From positions 124,001 to 188,000 of the forward strand of contig NZ_JALMEW010000004.1 in the NCBI RefSeq assembly GCF_023094245.1: DNA of 64,000 nt. Reading direction: 5' to 3'. A program made the position numbers and the translations under genes. The notes beneath the pieces are model-generated. The model made no database searches and was not told where the DNA came from. It worked only from the letters and a program-made list of their open reading frames with translations. The stretch comes from Halomonas getboli (GTDB lineage: Bacteria > Pseudomonadota > Gammaproteobacteria > Pseudomonadales > Halomonadaceae). Below, piece by piece: positions 31,201-42,374 of the stretch. Numbering within the stretch: position 1 is the stretch's first letter; each line of letters opens with the position of its first letter.

Positions 31201-31844
31201 AGCGCGCCCTGGGTCAGCAGTTCGCCGTCCGGGTCGATCAGCACCGCCTTGTCGCCGATCCACCAGTCGAAGCCCAGCCGGCTGCGCTTGCCCTGGCCGG
31301 ACGCCTTCATCACGTGGGTCAGGGCGAAGTTCTGGCCCGAGCGATTGATCAGGCTGGTCTTGCCGGCGTTCTCGACGCCCATCACCAGGTACCAGGGCAG
31401 CTTGTAGCGAGCGTTGGCGCCGCCGCCGAGGCTGTCGGTGAGCTCATGCAGGGTGGCGTCCAGGCTCTCTTCCTGGCGCTCGATCTGGCCGAGTACCGGG
31501 TCCTGCTGACGCTGCGACTCTTGGCGGCGCTCCTCGTCGAGGGCGCGCAGGCGCCGCGCCAGGCGGATGCCCCACACCACCGCCACCACGCCCAGCAGCG
31601 CCAGGCTGGCCAGCAGGCGGTTGAGCCAAGGGCCCAGCGGGCGGCTGTCGAACGCCTCCCACTGCGGCCCCAGCCACCAGATCGCCACCAGCAGCGCGAC
31701 CACCAGCAGCCCCCACAGCCAGGAACCCAGCCGCTTCAGGCCCTTGGCCTTGTTGGCATGTCCCCGCGCCTGGTTGAGCTGGCTGTCTGCCTGGGACATG
31801 CCCGGCATCCAGCGGCTCAGCCCCGCCTTCAGTTGTTTCCACAT
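28191..31844 (-). CDS. tssM: T6SS membrane complex subunit TssM (IcmF)
   Basis: TssM spans the envelope and links TssL in the inner membrane to the lipoprotein TssJ. The 1217-residue product has two N-terminal transmembrane helices (about 41-59 and 76-95), a cytoplasmic NTPase-like domain with Walker A GVENAGKT (156-163), a third helix near 470 (ALACLFGGAALVGGWYHF), and a large periplasmic region ending in a beta-rich TssJ-binding C-domain. The Walker A motif is intact, unlike in some TssM proteins. It follows tssA by 46 bp and overlaps the GNAT gene. A long plus-strand frame covers the same DNA but is a GC-driven shadow. Confidence 0.96.
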   Translation of the reverse strand: MWKQLKAGLSRWMPGMSQADSQLNQARGHANKAKGLKRLGSWLWGLLVVALLVAIWWLGPQWEAFDSRPLGPWLNRLLASLALLGVVAVVWGIRLARRLRALDEERRQESQRQQDPVLGQIERQEESLDATLHELTDSLGGGANARYKLPWYLVMGVENAGKTSLINRSGQNFALTHVMKASGQGKRSRLGFDWWIGDKAVLIDPDGELLTQGALQGGEPAELESRLWDHFVDWLERHRSRRPLDGVVLVLDLARLSDAEVAVRKAYASLLRARLRELMERHGSRLPVYVTFSKMDLLHGFDDFFRHYSRAARRAPLGFTFSAASLDKPGRWEEEFAEAYDGMLERLNQTLPTLLAECRDRDEREAVFRFVRQLAGLRDVLLGFIGEALSSDRFSTAAMVRGAYFTSVYQQGVPEDPFVDAAARRYGMSDGVQPAHRATSSALFFTEELFERIIYPESGLAGDNARAARRRHRLRRASALACLFGGAALVGGWYHFYDKNHQALAAVEDKAEAFLAVRPSHWQSDDPTGRALLEPLDRLLGATQEFGDYRSRPWLLADMGLYQGHALGVEVDNAYLRLLEQQFLPALMIGIMDDMNRAPDGSNDKLALLRILRMMSDASGRQPQRVHDFMADRWQAAFPGQGDVQRRLLAHLDYALAYTDLAGHAEAGTLGAREAMAPLEGSIEAAQQELARQPMAERVYASLKAGFSHGSAAPLDLRSSVGSAFSLVFMARNDEAERMRIPGLLTRNGFEGYFLERLDQATELALIDTWVLGQRDDIDVSEADRRRLQEALRERYASDYHVTWREALADIRLVPLPDIHQAVVVADGLLGASRPLDRLLGEVSEQTRLYPELPADDEAARQALQQSPRYRLASEIARHFADLNALSESRGDNPSNLDEIKDAVGDLRDYLRQVDEAGDRGQQAFLLARDRLSLQGGDSIAALQRIAEDTPAPVGGMLESLADQSWQLLMESAIRHLESQWMDEVVVPFQQRLAGRYPLAPQAAREVSLADFEEFFAPDGTLDAFYQQNLKPFIEGAPEALRNAEGDSLLRQGVLDAVQRAERIREAYLNRDGVLDVPFSLEPLSLSADKRRGVISVDGQLIDYAHGASRRVPMIWPNGLRDSNESRVTLVPSQVNRSPRTLRRDGPWAWFRLLDEAQLTGAGERELELSFQVDGGSMRYRLVADGPRNPFTRSLVAGFRLPRALYADGGQDDADDA

Positions 31845-31890
31845 GAGCCTTGCTCCCTCGTCCCTGTCGATTCCGTCGGATCGCCGCGTG

Positions 31891-33330
31891 TCATGCCTCG
31901 AGTGCCGCCGCCAGGCGGGCCGGCAGCGCCGGCTCCCAGCCTTCCAGCGCGAGGTTCGCCACGGCGTCCTGCAATGCCTGATAGTGCTGCCGGGCCAGCG
32001 CGGCGAGGCCGGCCTCGTGCAACAGGTCGGCGCTGGCCAGGCGCCAGTAGACGCCCTCGCGGGGCGATGCCGCCGCCGCCAGGCCTTCGTCGAGCACCGC
32101 CAGCGCCTCCGCCAGCCCCTCCTCGGCGAGCCGCTCGCGGGCCGTCTCGAGGCCGGCCTGCCAGGGATCGCCGCCGCCCATGGCCGCCGCCGGCGCCCCG
32201 GGCCCGGCCACGTCCGTCAGCCAGGTCTGCGTCTCGCCGTCGAGGAAGGCGGTGCCGTCGCTGAAGGTCAGCGCCTCGATGCCCGGCAGGCGGTCGACGA
32301 AGCGCGCCGTCTCGTCGCGGATCGCCTCGGCGCAGCGCGGCTGCTCGAGCCGCCGTGCCACCTCGGCGCTCAGCCGATGGCCCTCGAGCCAGTAGGGGCT
32401 GAGCGCCAGGCTGTTCTCGATGCGCCGCCAGTCCTCCGCCGTCGGCCGACCCGCGGCGGCCTCGCGGTACTCGGCGACCCGGTCGGCGGAGACCGGCGCC
32501 AGCTCGGTGCGGCGGCCGTCGCGTGTCATCGGCAGGCCCTGGATGGCGTGCCATACCGCGTGGCGGCGCAGCCGATAGCCGAGCGCCTCGCCCGGCGACT
32601 GCTCGTTGAGAAAGTCGGCCATCTTGAGCAGCGCCTGTCGGTTGCCGCGATCGTTGCCGGATTCGAGCCGCGCCTCCGGGGCCTTCGGCGCCGCGGGCTC
32701 GGCCTCGGCGGCCGGCGCCGCCGAGCGGCTCGCCTCGCCACCGCCCGCGGGCGCCGGCGAGTCGCCGGCTGCCGACGGCGACTCGGCGCTGGGCGTGGCC
32801 TGATCGAGCGTTCGCGAGAGGTCCGCCAGCGCCTCGTCCGGCAGCTCATGGCCGGCGGCCTGCTCGCGCAGCCGCTCCAGCGCCTCACGACAGGCGGCGT
32901 GATCCTCGGCGGCGCCGAGGAACTCCAGGCCGCCGGCCAGCGACAGTGCGCGCTGGGTGAACTGCTGGAACAGCTTGGGCCGGGCCCGCTTGCCGCGCGG
33001 GCCGGCGAAGGGATAGGCGGCCTCCCACCAGGCGTCCAGCGCGCCGGCCAGCAGCTCCAGCGACAGCGCGAAGCGCGCCGGATCGCCGTCGTGCTGCAGG
33101 CAGTGCAGCAGGTGGCCGAGCACCTTGAGGTCCTTGCCGGTCTCGGCGAGCAGCCGCGCGGCGCGGGTCTCCGCGCCGCTCCAGTCGACCTCGCCGTGCT
33201 GCAGCGAGCCGACCTTCATCATCTGCTCGTCGAGCCAGTCGTAGTCCTCGTGATCGGCCACCGGTGCGCCGACGCCCTCGGCGAAAGGCGCGAGCAGCGG
33301 CTCGAGCTGATGGGGCTGGGTAATGCGCAT
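31891..33330 (-). CDS. tssA: T6SS assembly protein TssA (VasJ-type)
   Basis: TssA caps the growing sheath-tube end and nucleates assembly at the membrane complex. The 479-residue product has an ImpA_N domain (about 8-120; EDYDWLDEQMMKVGSL, LKVLGHLLHCLQ, WWEAAYPFAGPRGKRARPKL), an Ala/Pro/Glu-rich linker (about 165-225) and a VasJ-type C-terminal region (about 230-479) that makes the ring. It lies between vasI and tssM, as in V. cholerae vasI-vasJ-vasK. Confidence 0.92.
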   Translation of the reverse strand: MRITQPHQLEPLLAPFAEGVGAPVADHEDYDWLDEQMMKVGSLQHGEVDWSGAETRAARLLAETGKDLKVLGHLLHCLQHDGDPARFALSLELLAGALDAWWEAAYPFAGPRGKRARPKLFQQFTQRALSLAGGLEFLGAAEDHAACREALERLREQAAGHELPDEALADLSRTLDQATPSAESPSAAGDSPAPAGGGEASRSAAPAAEAEPAAPKAPEARLESGNDRGNRQALLKMADFLNEQSPGEALGYRLRRHAVWHAIQGLPMTRDGRRTELAPVSADRVAEYREAAAGRPTAEDWRRIENSLALSPYWLEGHRLSAEVARRLEQPRCAEAIRDETARFVDRLPGIEALTFSDGTAFLDGETQTWLTDVAGPGAPAAAMGGGDPWQAGLETARERLAEEGLAEALAVLDEGLAAAASPREGVYWRLASADLLHEAGLAALARQHYQALQDAVANLALEGWEPALPARLAAALEA

Positions 33331-33343
33331 GTCGTCTCTCCCC

Positions 33344-34032
33344 TTACCAGCGGCACATGGCGCGCAGCGGCGCGATCGCCGTGCGCCAGCCGTCGAGATC
33401 GAAGCGCAGCCCGTCGACGACCGCCGTGTCGCTCGACAGCCGCAGGCGGTCGCCGCCCAGCAGGCGCTTCAGGGTGCCGATGGCCGGCAGCCCGCGCCCG
33501 CCGCTGATCACGTGGCCGCCGTCGAGCACCCGCCAGGTCTGGTCGAGGGCGACACCCTCGCCCTCCAGCCTGAGCGACACCCGCGAGCCCTCGAGCGGCT
33601 CGTGGAGGTGCAGCTGGAAGCGGGTGATGGCGTCATCGCAGCTGATCACCAGCAGCGGGCGCGGCGGCACCGTGCCCAGCGCCGGGGCGCTCATCAGCAC
33701 GGTGTCGGCGGTCTCGCGGGTCATCACGCCGACGTCATCGGCGTCACGCGCCGCCTCCTGGGCGGCCACGGCGCGCCACAGCGGCGAGCGCGTCTCGTCC
33801 GTCACCGTCTCGGGGCGGTCGCGGAACAGGCCGTCGTAGCATTCGAGCCGGCCCAGCCGCGAGGGCTGCTCGGCGCAGGCCTCGGCGGCCTGCAGGCGCG
33901 ACGCCGGGGTGCTGTCCTCGACATCGCTCCGGGCCTGGCTCGCGGCCGGCGCCAGCCCGGCGGCCAGCAGCAGGGCCAGGCCGGCCAGCCGGTGCCACAA
34001 GGAGGGCCGAGCGAGGAATCGATCGTTCACGT

Positions 34033-34036
<4 letters not shown>
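33344..34036 (-). CDS. vasI: T6SS-associated protein VasI/TagO
   Basis: The 230-residue product has a signal peptide (about 1-35, ending ASQA) and the family pattern of an early Cys pair ([21 protein letters not shown]), where cysteines probably form a disulfide, followed by a beta-rich domain ending in [17 protein letters not shown] sequence. VasI/TagO-type proteins are periplasmic accessory factors in Vibrio-type clusters; their exact function is not settled. It overlaps the vasH stop by 4 bp (ATGA) and precedes tssA by 13 bp. Confidence 0.85.
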
Positions 34037-35634
<1,598 letters not shown>

Positions 35635-35635
35635 C

Positions 35636-38296
35636 TCAGCCGACCTCCGCGGTGAAACCGTGCTCGTCGACGCCTAGCGCGACGCGGCTCACCGGCTCGC
35701 GACGCGCCATGCGCTCGAGCAGCGCCCGGGACACCGGCGGCAACAGCTCGCCGTCGATCACGGACTCGAGCATCCGCGCGCCGTTCTCGCTGCGCGTGGC
35801 GCGCTCGCAGATGGCCTCGGCCAGCGCCGGTGCCAGCACCACCTCGGCCTGGCGATGGCGGTCGCGGATGCGGCCGGCCAGGGTCTCGAGCTTGGCGCCG
35901 ACGATGTCGTGAAGGATGTCCCGCGACAGCGGCAGGTAAGGCACCACCTCCATGCGCGCCAGCAGCGCCGGCTTGAAGAAGTCGGCCAGCACCGGGTAGA
36001 GCGCCTCGTCCATCGCCGCGCGGTCGTCGGCGTGGCGCACGATGGCGTCATAGCCGAGGTTCGAGGTCATGAAGAACAGCACGTTGCGGCAGTCGATGGC
36101 GCGCCCTTCCCCGTCGGCCAGCTCGCCCTTGTCGAAGGCCTGGTAGAACAGGTTGAGCACGTCCGGGTGGGCCTTCTCGACCTCGTCGAGCAGCACCACC
36201 GAGTAGGGCCGCTGGCGGATCGCCTCGGTCAGCAGGCCGCCCTCGCCGAAGCCCACGTAGCCGGGCGGCGAGCCGATCAGCCGCGAGACGGTGTGCTTCT
36301 CCTGATACTCGGACATGTTGATGGTGGTCAGGAACTGGCGACCGCCGTAGAGGCTCTCGGCAATCTGCACCACGGTCTCGGTCTTGCCCACGCCGCTGGG
36401 GCCGACCAGCAGGAAGGCGCCCAGCGGACGCCCGGGGCGACGCAGGTCGGCGCGGGCGGTAAGCAGGTGGCGATGCAGGCGCTCGACGGCCAGGTCCTGG
36501 CCCTTGATCAGCCGGCCCAGCTCCTCGGGCAGCTCGGTGAGGCGAGACAGCTCGTCGCGGGTCATGCGCTCCACCGGCACCCCGGTCCAGTCGCCGATCA
36601 CCTGGGCGATCTGGGCCTCCTCGACGCTGGGGTTGACCAGCGAGAACTCGCGCTGCAGCTCGGCGAGGCGAGCCTCGTGCTCGGCCAGCGCGGCGGTGCG
36701 GCGAGCGCGCGCCTGGTCGGCGCTCTCGTTCTCGCCTTCCGTCTCGTGACTCTCTCCATCGCTGGCGTCGTCTTCCGCGCCGTCGAGCAGCTCGCGATGC
36801 AGGGTCAGGATGGCGTCGACGCACTCGCGCTGTTCGCGCCAGGCGGCCTCCAGGGTCTCGCGCTCCTCGTCCAGCCGCGCCAGCCGCTCGGCCAGGGCGT
36901 CGCGATGGGCGGCGTCGGGATGACGGCCCAGCAGCGCCTCGCGCTCGAGCTGGTCGTGCTCGCGACGGGCGGCCAGCTGCTCGCTCATCAGATGGCTGAG
37001 GCGGCGCGGCGGCGTGTCCAGGGCCTGGGCCAGCCGGGTGCCGGCGGTGTCGAGCACGTCGATGGCCTTGTCGGGCAGCTGGCGGCCGGCCAGGTAGCGG
37101 GCCGAGAGCTCGGCGGCGGCGCGCAGGCCGCTGTCGCCGATCAGCACGCCGTGGGTCGACTCGTAGACGTCGCGCAGGCCACGCAGGATCATCAGCGCCT
37201 GCTCCACGTCCGGCTCGCCCAGGGCCACCGGCTGGAAGCGCCGCGACAGCGCCGGATCCTTCTCGATGTGCTTCTTGTACTCGCGCCAGGTGGTGGCGGC
37301 GATGGTGCGCAGCTCGCCGCGGGCCAGCGCCGGCTTGAGCAGATTGGCGGCGTCGGCGCCGCCCTCGGCGTTGCCGGCGCCGATCAGGGTGTGGGCCTCG
37401 TCGATGAACAGCAGCGTCGGCACGGCCGCGTCCTTGACCTCCTCGATCACCGCCTTCAAGCGCTTCTCGAACTCGCCCTTGACCGAGGCCCCGGCCTGCA
37501 GCGCACCGAGGTCCAGCGACATCAGCTCCACGCCGGCCAGCGCCGCGGGCACGCGGCCCTCGACGATGCGCGCCGCCAGGCCCTCCACCACGGCGCTCTT
37601 GCCGACCCCGGCGTCGCCCACCACGATCGGGTTGTTCTTGCGCCGGCGGCCGAGGATGTCGAGCATCTGGTCGATCTCGGGGTCGCGGCACAGCACCGGG
37701 TCGAGCTCGCCGCGGCGCGCCTGCTCGGTGAGCGAGGTGGCGAAGCGCGCCAGCGCGCTGTCGTCGCCCGCGCTTCGGGCCGGGGCCGGCCGCTGGCTCT
37801 CGTCTTCGGCGGCATTGGCCGCCTCGGCGGACTCGCGGGTCAGGCGGGCGAAGTCGCGCCGCAGCCGTTCGCGGTTGATGCCGGCCAGCAGCCGCTCGCC
37901 GCGGGGGCCCAGATAGCGCTCGGCGTGGTGCAGCAGGGCGGTGAAGATCACCCCGGTCCGCAGCTCGCGATGCCCGAACTCGGTGCTGGCCAGCAGCCAG
38001 GCGTCCTGCAGCACCTCGATCAGCAGCGGCGAGAAGCTCGGCGTGGTCACCTCCAGGTCACGCGGCGGGCGGGCGTCCTCGGTGAGGGCGCGACGCAGCG
38101 CCTCGGGCTCGATGTCCTCGGCCTCGAGCAGCACACGCAGGTCGCACAGCGGCTGGTCGAGGCCGGCCAGCAGCAGGTGGGACACGCCCACCTCCGGCGC
38201 CTGCTGTTCGGCGCACAGCGACGCGGCCCCTTCCAGGGCCTGGCGGGCGATGGCGTTGAGTCGGCCGATCAGTGCCGGTAGCTCTACCCTGAGCAT
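35636..38296 (-). CDS. tssH: T6SS sheath-recycling AAA+ ATPase ClpV (TssH)
   Basis: ClpV disassembles the contracted TssBC sheath so subunits can be reused. The 886-residue product has an N-domain that binds the TssC helix ([20 protein letters not shown]), two AAA+ modules with Walker A GDAGVGKS and GPSGVGKT, Walker [15 protein letters not shown] and [13 protein letters not shown], and a charged middle coiled-coil. ATG at 38296 with GAGGGAGA upstream is the start; the frame runs open to 38833 only because it is antisense-like over tssL. Confidence 0.96.
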   Translation of the reverse strand: MLRVELPALIGRLNAIARQALEGAASLCAEQQAPEVGVSHLLLAGLDQPLCDLRVLLEAEDIEPEALRRALTEDARPPRDLEVTTPSFSPLLIEVLQDAWLLASTEFGHRELRTGVIFTALLHHAERYLGPRGERLLAGINRERLRRDFARLTRESAEAANAAEDESQRPAPARSAGDDSALARFATSLTEQARRGELDPVLCRDPEIDQMLDILGRRRKNNPIVVGDAGVGKSAVVEGLAARIVEGRVPAALAGVELMSLDLGALQAGASVKGEFEKRLKAVIEEVKDAAVPTLLFIDEAHTLIGAGNAEGGADAANLLKPALARGELRTIAATTWREYKKHIEKDPALSRRFQPVALGEPDVEQALMILRGLRDVYESTHGVLIGDSGLRAAAELSARYLAGRQLPDKAIDVLDTAGTRLAQALDTPPRRLSHLMSEQLAARREHDQLEREALLGRHPDAAHRDALAERLARLDEERETLEAAWREQRECVDAILTLHRELLDGAEDDASDGESHETEGENESADQARARRTAALAEHEARLAELQREFSLVNPSVEEAQIAQVIGDWTGVPVERMTRDELSRLTELPEELGRLIKGQDLAVERLHRHLLTARADLRRPGRPLGAFLLVGPSGVGKTETVVQIAESLYGGRQFLTTINMSEYQEKHTVSRLIGSPPGYVGFGEGGLLTEAIRQRPYSVVLLDEVEKAHPDVLNLFYQAFDKGELADGEGRAIDCRNVLFFMTSNLGYDAIVRHADDRAAMDEALYPVLADFFKPALLARMEVVPYLPLSRDILHDIVGAKLETLAGRIRDRHRQAEVVLAPALAEAICERATRSENGARMLESVIDGELLPPVSRALLERMARREPVSRVALGVDEHGFTAEVG

Positions 38297-38346
38297 GGTG
38301 TCTCCCTCGATATCGTAAGCAAGCGGTGGTTCGACCCGCCCGGCGG

Positions 38347-39159
38347 CTAGTCGATGATGCGTTCCAGCAGCAGGCCAACCTGGTCGGCCTGCTCGCCCAG
38401 CGTCCACGAGAAGCCGACGTAGACCAGCGCCATGGCCAGCGCGAAGAGCGCGAAGATGCCCCACAGCGGCAGGCCATCGCCCTGGCGGCGCGCCGCGGCG
38501 AGCACGTTGTCCAGCGGGCGGGTCAGTTCGTCCTCGCCGGGCTCCTCGAGCGCCACCAGCTGGTCGCCCAGCTCGCGCAGGATCTGCTCGTATTCCTCGC
38601 GGCCGTGGGGCATGACCTTGTAGCGCCCCTCGAAGCCGAGACACAGGCACAGGTAGATGAAGGCCAGCAGGTCGCGATAGCGGCGCGGCTCCTGGCGCAG
38701 CCGCGAGAGGATCGAGAAGACCTTCTCGCCGCCCCAGGTCTCGTTGTGGAAGCGTGCCAGCAGCGAGTGGCCGGCCCACTGGCTCTGCTGGCCCCAGCCG
38801 GTGCTCATCACCGCCTCGTCGATGAACGAACACAGCACGTAGCGGTAGGCCAACAAGGTCGGCCGATCGTAGCCCTGCTCGGTGAGCTCGACCTCGATGG
38901 CGGCGATCTCGTCGACGACCTGGCGGTAGAGGCGATCGATGTCATCGAGCCGGTCGAGCTGGCGAACCCGCACCACCATGCCCAGCAGCGAGCTGGCGGC
39001 GTCCACCAGCGGGTTGAGGCTGTGGCCGCGCAGCCGGAACCAGTAGTCCTCGTCGGCATCCAGGTGGTTGGCGTGGCTGTGGATCAGCCGCTCCAGGCCC
39101 TGGACGTCGATGCTGTCTTCATGGCGACGCGCGTCGTCGCGAGTGGCGAGATCGTTCAT
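38347..39159 (-). CDS. tssL: T6SS inner-membrane protein TssL (DotU)
   Basis: TssL is the cytoplasm-facing hook of the membrane complex. The 270-residue product has the DotU helical domain (NPLVDAASSLLGMVVRVRQL, CSFIDEAVMSTGWG, HNETWGGEKVFSILSRL) and one C-terminal transmembrane helix (about 240-258, LWGIFALFALAMALVYVGF). It ends shortly after the helix, so it is the short form without a peptidoglycan-binding domain. Anchoring to the cell wall would have to come from another protein. It lies 3 bp after tssK. Confidence 0.95.
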   Translation of the reverse strand: MNDLATRDDARRHEDSIDVQGLERLIHSHANHLDADEDYWFRLRGHSLNPLVDAASSLLGMVVRVRQLDRLDDIDRLYRQVVDEIAAIEVELTEQGYDRPTLLAYRYVLCSFIDEAVMSTGWGQQSQWAGHSLLARFHNETWGGEKVFSILSRLRQEPRRYRDLLAFIYLCLCLGFEGRYKVMPHGREEYEQILRELGDQLVALEEPGEDELTRPLDNVLAAARRQGDGLPLWGIFALFALAMALVYVGFSWTLGEQADQVGLLLERIID

Positions 39160-39162
39160 GAC

Positions 39163-40497
39163 TTAGCTCCTGATCGCCCAGAACTGCATTTCCAGCCCCG
39201 GGAAGTCGCCGGCGACATGGAAAGCGAAGCCGCTGGCGCCGTTGAGCATGCTCCAGGCCTCGCTCTGACGGTCGAGACGGAAGTAGGTATAGCCGGCATG
39301 GAACGGCAGCTGGCGCGGCGCCACCGGCAGCGGCTCGAGCGGAATGCCCGGCAGCTGCAGGCTGATGAGGTCGCGGATGCGCTCGACGCTAGCGACCTTG
39401 GTCTGCTGCACGAACAGCTTGCGCAGGCGCTCCGGCGGCAGATCCGCACGCACCGCCAGGATGAAGTCGGCGTCCTCGAGCAGGCTGCGGTCGGCCACGG
39501 TGGCGACCTTGAGCCCGTAGCGGCGCGACTGCAGCTGGATCGCCATGGCGCGCGGTTCGAGCACCGTGGACAGCGACTGGCGCAGGCTCTGCATCAGCGG
39601 CCGGAAGGCGGCCTCCGGGCGGTCATGGTCGTAGGCCGGAAACTCCGGCGGCAGCCGCGACTCGGCGGTGAAGGTGGTCAGCTCGCAGCAGGTCTCGTGC
39701 ATGTCGGCGTAGAGCCGCTCGGGATGCAGATGGCCGAGCCGGGCCAGGTGCTGGAAGCGCGGCTGGGCACGGTTGAGCGACTGCAGCAGCATGAAGTCCG
39801 AGACGTCGGCGACCCCGGACTGGTTCGGCGTCGACAGACGCTGGGCCAGGTTGCGGGCCCGTTCACGCATCAGCCCGGCCATTTCGCCGACGAAACGCTG
39901 CAGCACCGGCGCCGCCTGCACGTTGAGCAGGGTCGGCAGGAAGTGCTCGTCGAGCACCAGGCTGCCGTCGGGGCGCCGTTCGAGGATGCGCGCCACCGCC
40001 AGGCAGGCGTAGGCGCTGCGATCTTCCTGCTCCAGCAGCAGCCGCGGCGCCACTCGCGCCAGGTCCAGGTCGGCGATATCGCCGACCCGCGAGTGCAGGT
40101 CGCGCACGCCGCGCGTCTCGGCGCGATAGCGCGAGGCCAGCGACGAGGCTTCCCAGCTCACCTCGGCCACGCCGTCGGTGGCCAGCGGCACGCCCAGATA
40201 GACCACCTGGTTGGCCACCGAGGCGTCGTCGATCTCCAGCGCCGGCGGTTCCAGGTCGTCGTCGGGCAGGTGGAAGGGCGTGCCGTCCGGCATCACGCCG
40301 CTGGCACGGCTCAGGGCGATGCGCCCGAAGCTCAGGTACTCGGCGTTGAGCTCGAGCGTCAGGAAGCCGTGCAGATAGCCACCGACGCCGCGCAGGCGGG
40401 TGTCGACCAGCCCCTGAAGGCTGCGCTGCTGCTGCTGGAAATGCTGGGGCTTGATGAACAGCCCCTCGCTCCAGACCACGGGGTTACGACTGGCCAT
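39163..40497 (-). CDS. tssK: T6SS baseplate subunit TssK
   Basis: TssK connects the baseplate wedges (TssE-F-G) to the TssJLM complex. The 444-residue product starts MASRNPVVWSEGLFIKPQHF, the family hallmark, and contains HRYDHDRPEAAF-like mid-domain and C-terminal VARQLPFHAGYTYFRLDR segments. The frame extends upstream, but ATG at 40497 has GGAGAC nearby and overlaps the tssJ stop by one base (TGATG), indicating coupling. Confidence 0.95.
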   Translation of the reverse strand: MASRNPVVWSEGLFIKPQHFQQQQRSLQGLVDTRLRGVGGYLHGFLTLELNAEYLSFGRIALSRASGVMPDGTPFHLPDDDLEPPALEIDDASVANQVVYLGVPLATDGVAEVSWEASSLASRYRAETRGVRDLHSRVGDIADLDLARVAPRLLLEQEDRSAYACLAVARILERRPDGSLVLDEHFLPTLLNVQAAPVLQRFVGEMAGLMRERARNLAQRLSTPNQSGVADVSDFMLLQSLNRAQPRFQHLARLGHLHPERLYADMHETCCELTTFTAESRLPPEFPAYDHDRPEAAFRPLMQSLRQSLSTVLEPRAMAIQLQSRRYGLKVATVADRSLLEDADFILAVRADLPPERLRKLFVQQTKVASVERIRDLISLQLPGIPLEPLPVAPRQLPFHAGYTYFRLDRQSEAWSMLNGASGFAFHVAGDFPGLEMQFWAIRS

Positions 40498-41051
40498 CAG
40501 GTCTCCTTCCTCAGCGCGGCCTCGCGCTCCATCAAGTGCACCAGCAGGTGATAGTCGTGGCCCTGAGCCTCGATCTTCACGACCTTCTTCCACTGCGCCT
40601 GGTTGGGGTCGGCGTAGAAGGCAATGATGCCGATGTAGCGCGTGTCTTCCTCGACCTCGAAGGGCTCGTAGAACTTGAACTGGCCGGGCAGCAGGGTGAA
40701 GTCGTCATGGGCCAGATAGTTGGTGCCGAGCGCCTCCTCCAGGTCCTCCTGCAGCTGGCGATGGTCGGCCGACATCAGCATCGAGTCGTCCTTGAGCTGC
40801 AGGATCTGGAAGCGCAGCGGCGTGCCCTCGCCCTCGACGTTGGGATTCATGTCGTCGGCCGCCAGCATGCTCAGGTCGACCCGCGACGGGCGATCCTCCG
40901 GGTAGCCGACCGGGATCGAGGGATCCTTGATGACCTGATAGGTCTTGCCGGCGGCCTCGAAGGTGGAGGCACAGCCGGACAGCATCACCAGCGCACCGAC
41001 CAGCATCAGGCCTCGCGCCAACGACGCGATGCCGGCCGTACGGGCGATCAT
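40497..41051 (-). CDS. tssJ: T6SS outer-membrane lipoprotein TssJ
   Basis: TssJ is the outer-membrane lipoprotein of the membrane complex that binds the TssM C-terminus. The 184-residue product has a lipoprotein signal ending LSGC (Cys27), a transthyretin-like beta fold with PLRFQILQLKDDSML and a GIIAFYADPNQAQWKKV segment typical of the family. ATG at 41051 lies in the last codons of tagH (4-bp overlap). Confidence 0.94.
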   Translation of the reverse strand: MIARTAGIASLARGLMLVGALVMLSGCASTFEAAGKTYQVIKDPSIPVGYPEDRPSRVDLSMLAADDMNPNVEGEGTPLRFQILQLKDDSMLMSADHRQLQEDLEEALGTNYLAHDDFTLLPGQFKFYEPFEVEEDTRYIGIIAFYADPNQAQWKKVVKIEAQGHDYHLLVHLMEREAALRKET

Positions 41052-42370
41052 GCGCCCTCCCGCTGCTGGCGGCGCACCGACTGATCGTAGGCCTGCTCGA
41101 AGACCTCCCAGAACAGCTTCTCGAAGCCCTGCTGGCGGCCGGAGTTGAGCTCCTGGTAATAGTGGCGATACATCTCCCAGGCCCAGCCGTCCTCGTCCTC
41201 GCTCTGGCGGCCGGCGCCGCGATAGGCCTGGAAGCGCTTGAGCAGGGCATCCGGCGAGAAGGCGTCGAGGATCGAGCGCAGCGCGGTGCCGATGGCCTCT
41301 TCCACCGCCACCTGGTGCTGCTGCTGATGCTCGAGACACTCGGCCACCGCCGCCGGTGCGGAGAGATGCACCGGGCTGCGCTGGGCGGCGAACAGGGTGG
41401 TCAGGGTCTGCTCATAGGACTGACCGAGGCGCAGCGGGTTGTCCTCGATCGGCTGCAGGCGACGGTCGCGCAGCGGATAGCGGCTGCCGTCGTGGGCCTG
41501 ATGCAGGGTCAGCAGGCCATCCACTGTGGCCTTGAGCGTGCGTCCGGCCTCCTCGAGGAAGGCGTGCTGCTCGGCGCTGTCGCGGAAACGCAGCTCGCCG
41601 CCGAGGGTCTGCAGCAGCGGCGAGGCGCCGACGTGGCCGACCTCCCCTGCCGCCGGTTCCTGCCAGCGATCCTCGAGCTGCTCGCCGACCGAGCGTTCCA
41701 GATCGTTCAACAGCCGTTCATCCATGTCGGGGTCCTCGTAGCGTCGGTTCCTCGGCGCGGCCGGCAGGCCGGCCGCTCCGCCCTGCCCGTCCAGGGCATC
41801 GAGCAGTTGGTGATGATCGTCCGCGCCGACCATCGGGTCATCGGACAGCGCGGCCATGGGGTCCTGGTGGCGCTGGGTGGGAGAGGCCTCGCCCAGCGCC
41901 TCGAGCGGATCGTGCTGGGCCCGCGGCGCAGCGGCCTCGGCGGGCAGGATCTCGGTGGCCTCGAGCATGTCGTGCTCTTCGTCGACCAGGGTCGCCAGCG
42001 GCTGCACGCCGGCGGCTTCGGCCTGACGATCGCCCAGGTGCACGCGCAGGCGATACTCGCCGACCTGCAGCTCGTCGCCGTCGCGAAGCGCCACCCGTCG
42101 CTCGCGGCCGATCGGCAGCGTGGCGCGATTGACGAAGGTCTGACCGCTGCGATCGATCAGGCAGAAGCGCCCATCGAGGCGCTGGATCTCGGCGTGACCG
42201 GGCCGCACCCGGCCGGCGTGGTCCTGAAGCAGCCAGTCGTCGACCGCCGCGCTGCCCAGGGTGCCGCCGGCCGACGGGAAGACGTGGCTGCTGGTGGAGC
42301 GGCCCTCGAGCCGTTCGCTGTTGATGACCACCAGGGTGATGGCCTGCTGCTGAGGGAGCGTCGCGTTCAT
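41048..42370 (-). CDS. tagH: T6SS-associated FHA-domain protein TagH
   Basis: The 440-residue product has an N-terminal FHA domain (about 25-115; TLGSAAVDDWLLQDHAGRV, HAEIQRLDGRFCLIDRSG, ALRDGDELQVGEYRLRV), an acidic, low-complexity middle, and the C-terminal helical region of VasC/ImpI-type TagH proteins (about 260-440). FHA domains read phosphothreonine. No Ser/Thr kinase or phosphatase (PpkA/PppA) is in this cluster, so the phospho-partner, if any, is elsewhere. The V. cholerae counterpart VasC also lacks an adjacent kinase. Confidence 0.92.
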   Translation of the reverse strand: MNATLPQQQAITLVVINSERLEGRSTSSHVFPSAGGTLGSAAVDDWLLQDHAGRVRPGHAEIQRLDGRFCLIDRSGQTFVNRATLPIGRERRVALRDGDELQVGEYRLRVHLGDRQAEAAGVQPLATLVDEEHDMLEATEILPAEAAAPRAQHDPLEALGEASPTQRHQDPMAALSDDPMVGADDHHQLLDALDGQGGAAGLPAAPRNRRYEDPDMDERLLNDLERSVGEQLEDRWQEPAAGEVGHVGASPLLQTLGGELRFRDSAEQHAFLEEAGRTLKATVDGLLTLHQAHDGSRYPLRDRRLQPIEDNPLRLGQSYEQTLTTLFAAQRSPVHLSAPAAVAECLEHQQQHQVAVEEAIGTALRSILDAFSPDALLKRFQAYRGAGRQSEDEDGWAWEMYRHYYQELNSGRQQGFEKLFWEVFEQAYDQSVRRQQREGA

Positions 42371-42374
42371 GGGT

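Noticed and set aside
27663..32264. Very long plus-strand open frame (over 1500 codons) opposite tssM
   Set aside because: It is antisense to the clear TssM coding sequence, has low-complexity Ala/Arg/Gly composition and no family features. Long antisense frames are expected at this GC content.
38297..38833. N-terminal extension of ClpV to 1065 residues
   Set aside because: The extra part is frame-shifted tssL sequence; ATG at 38296 has a strong ribosome site and the conserved ClpV N-terminus.
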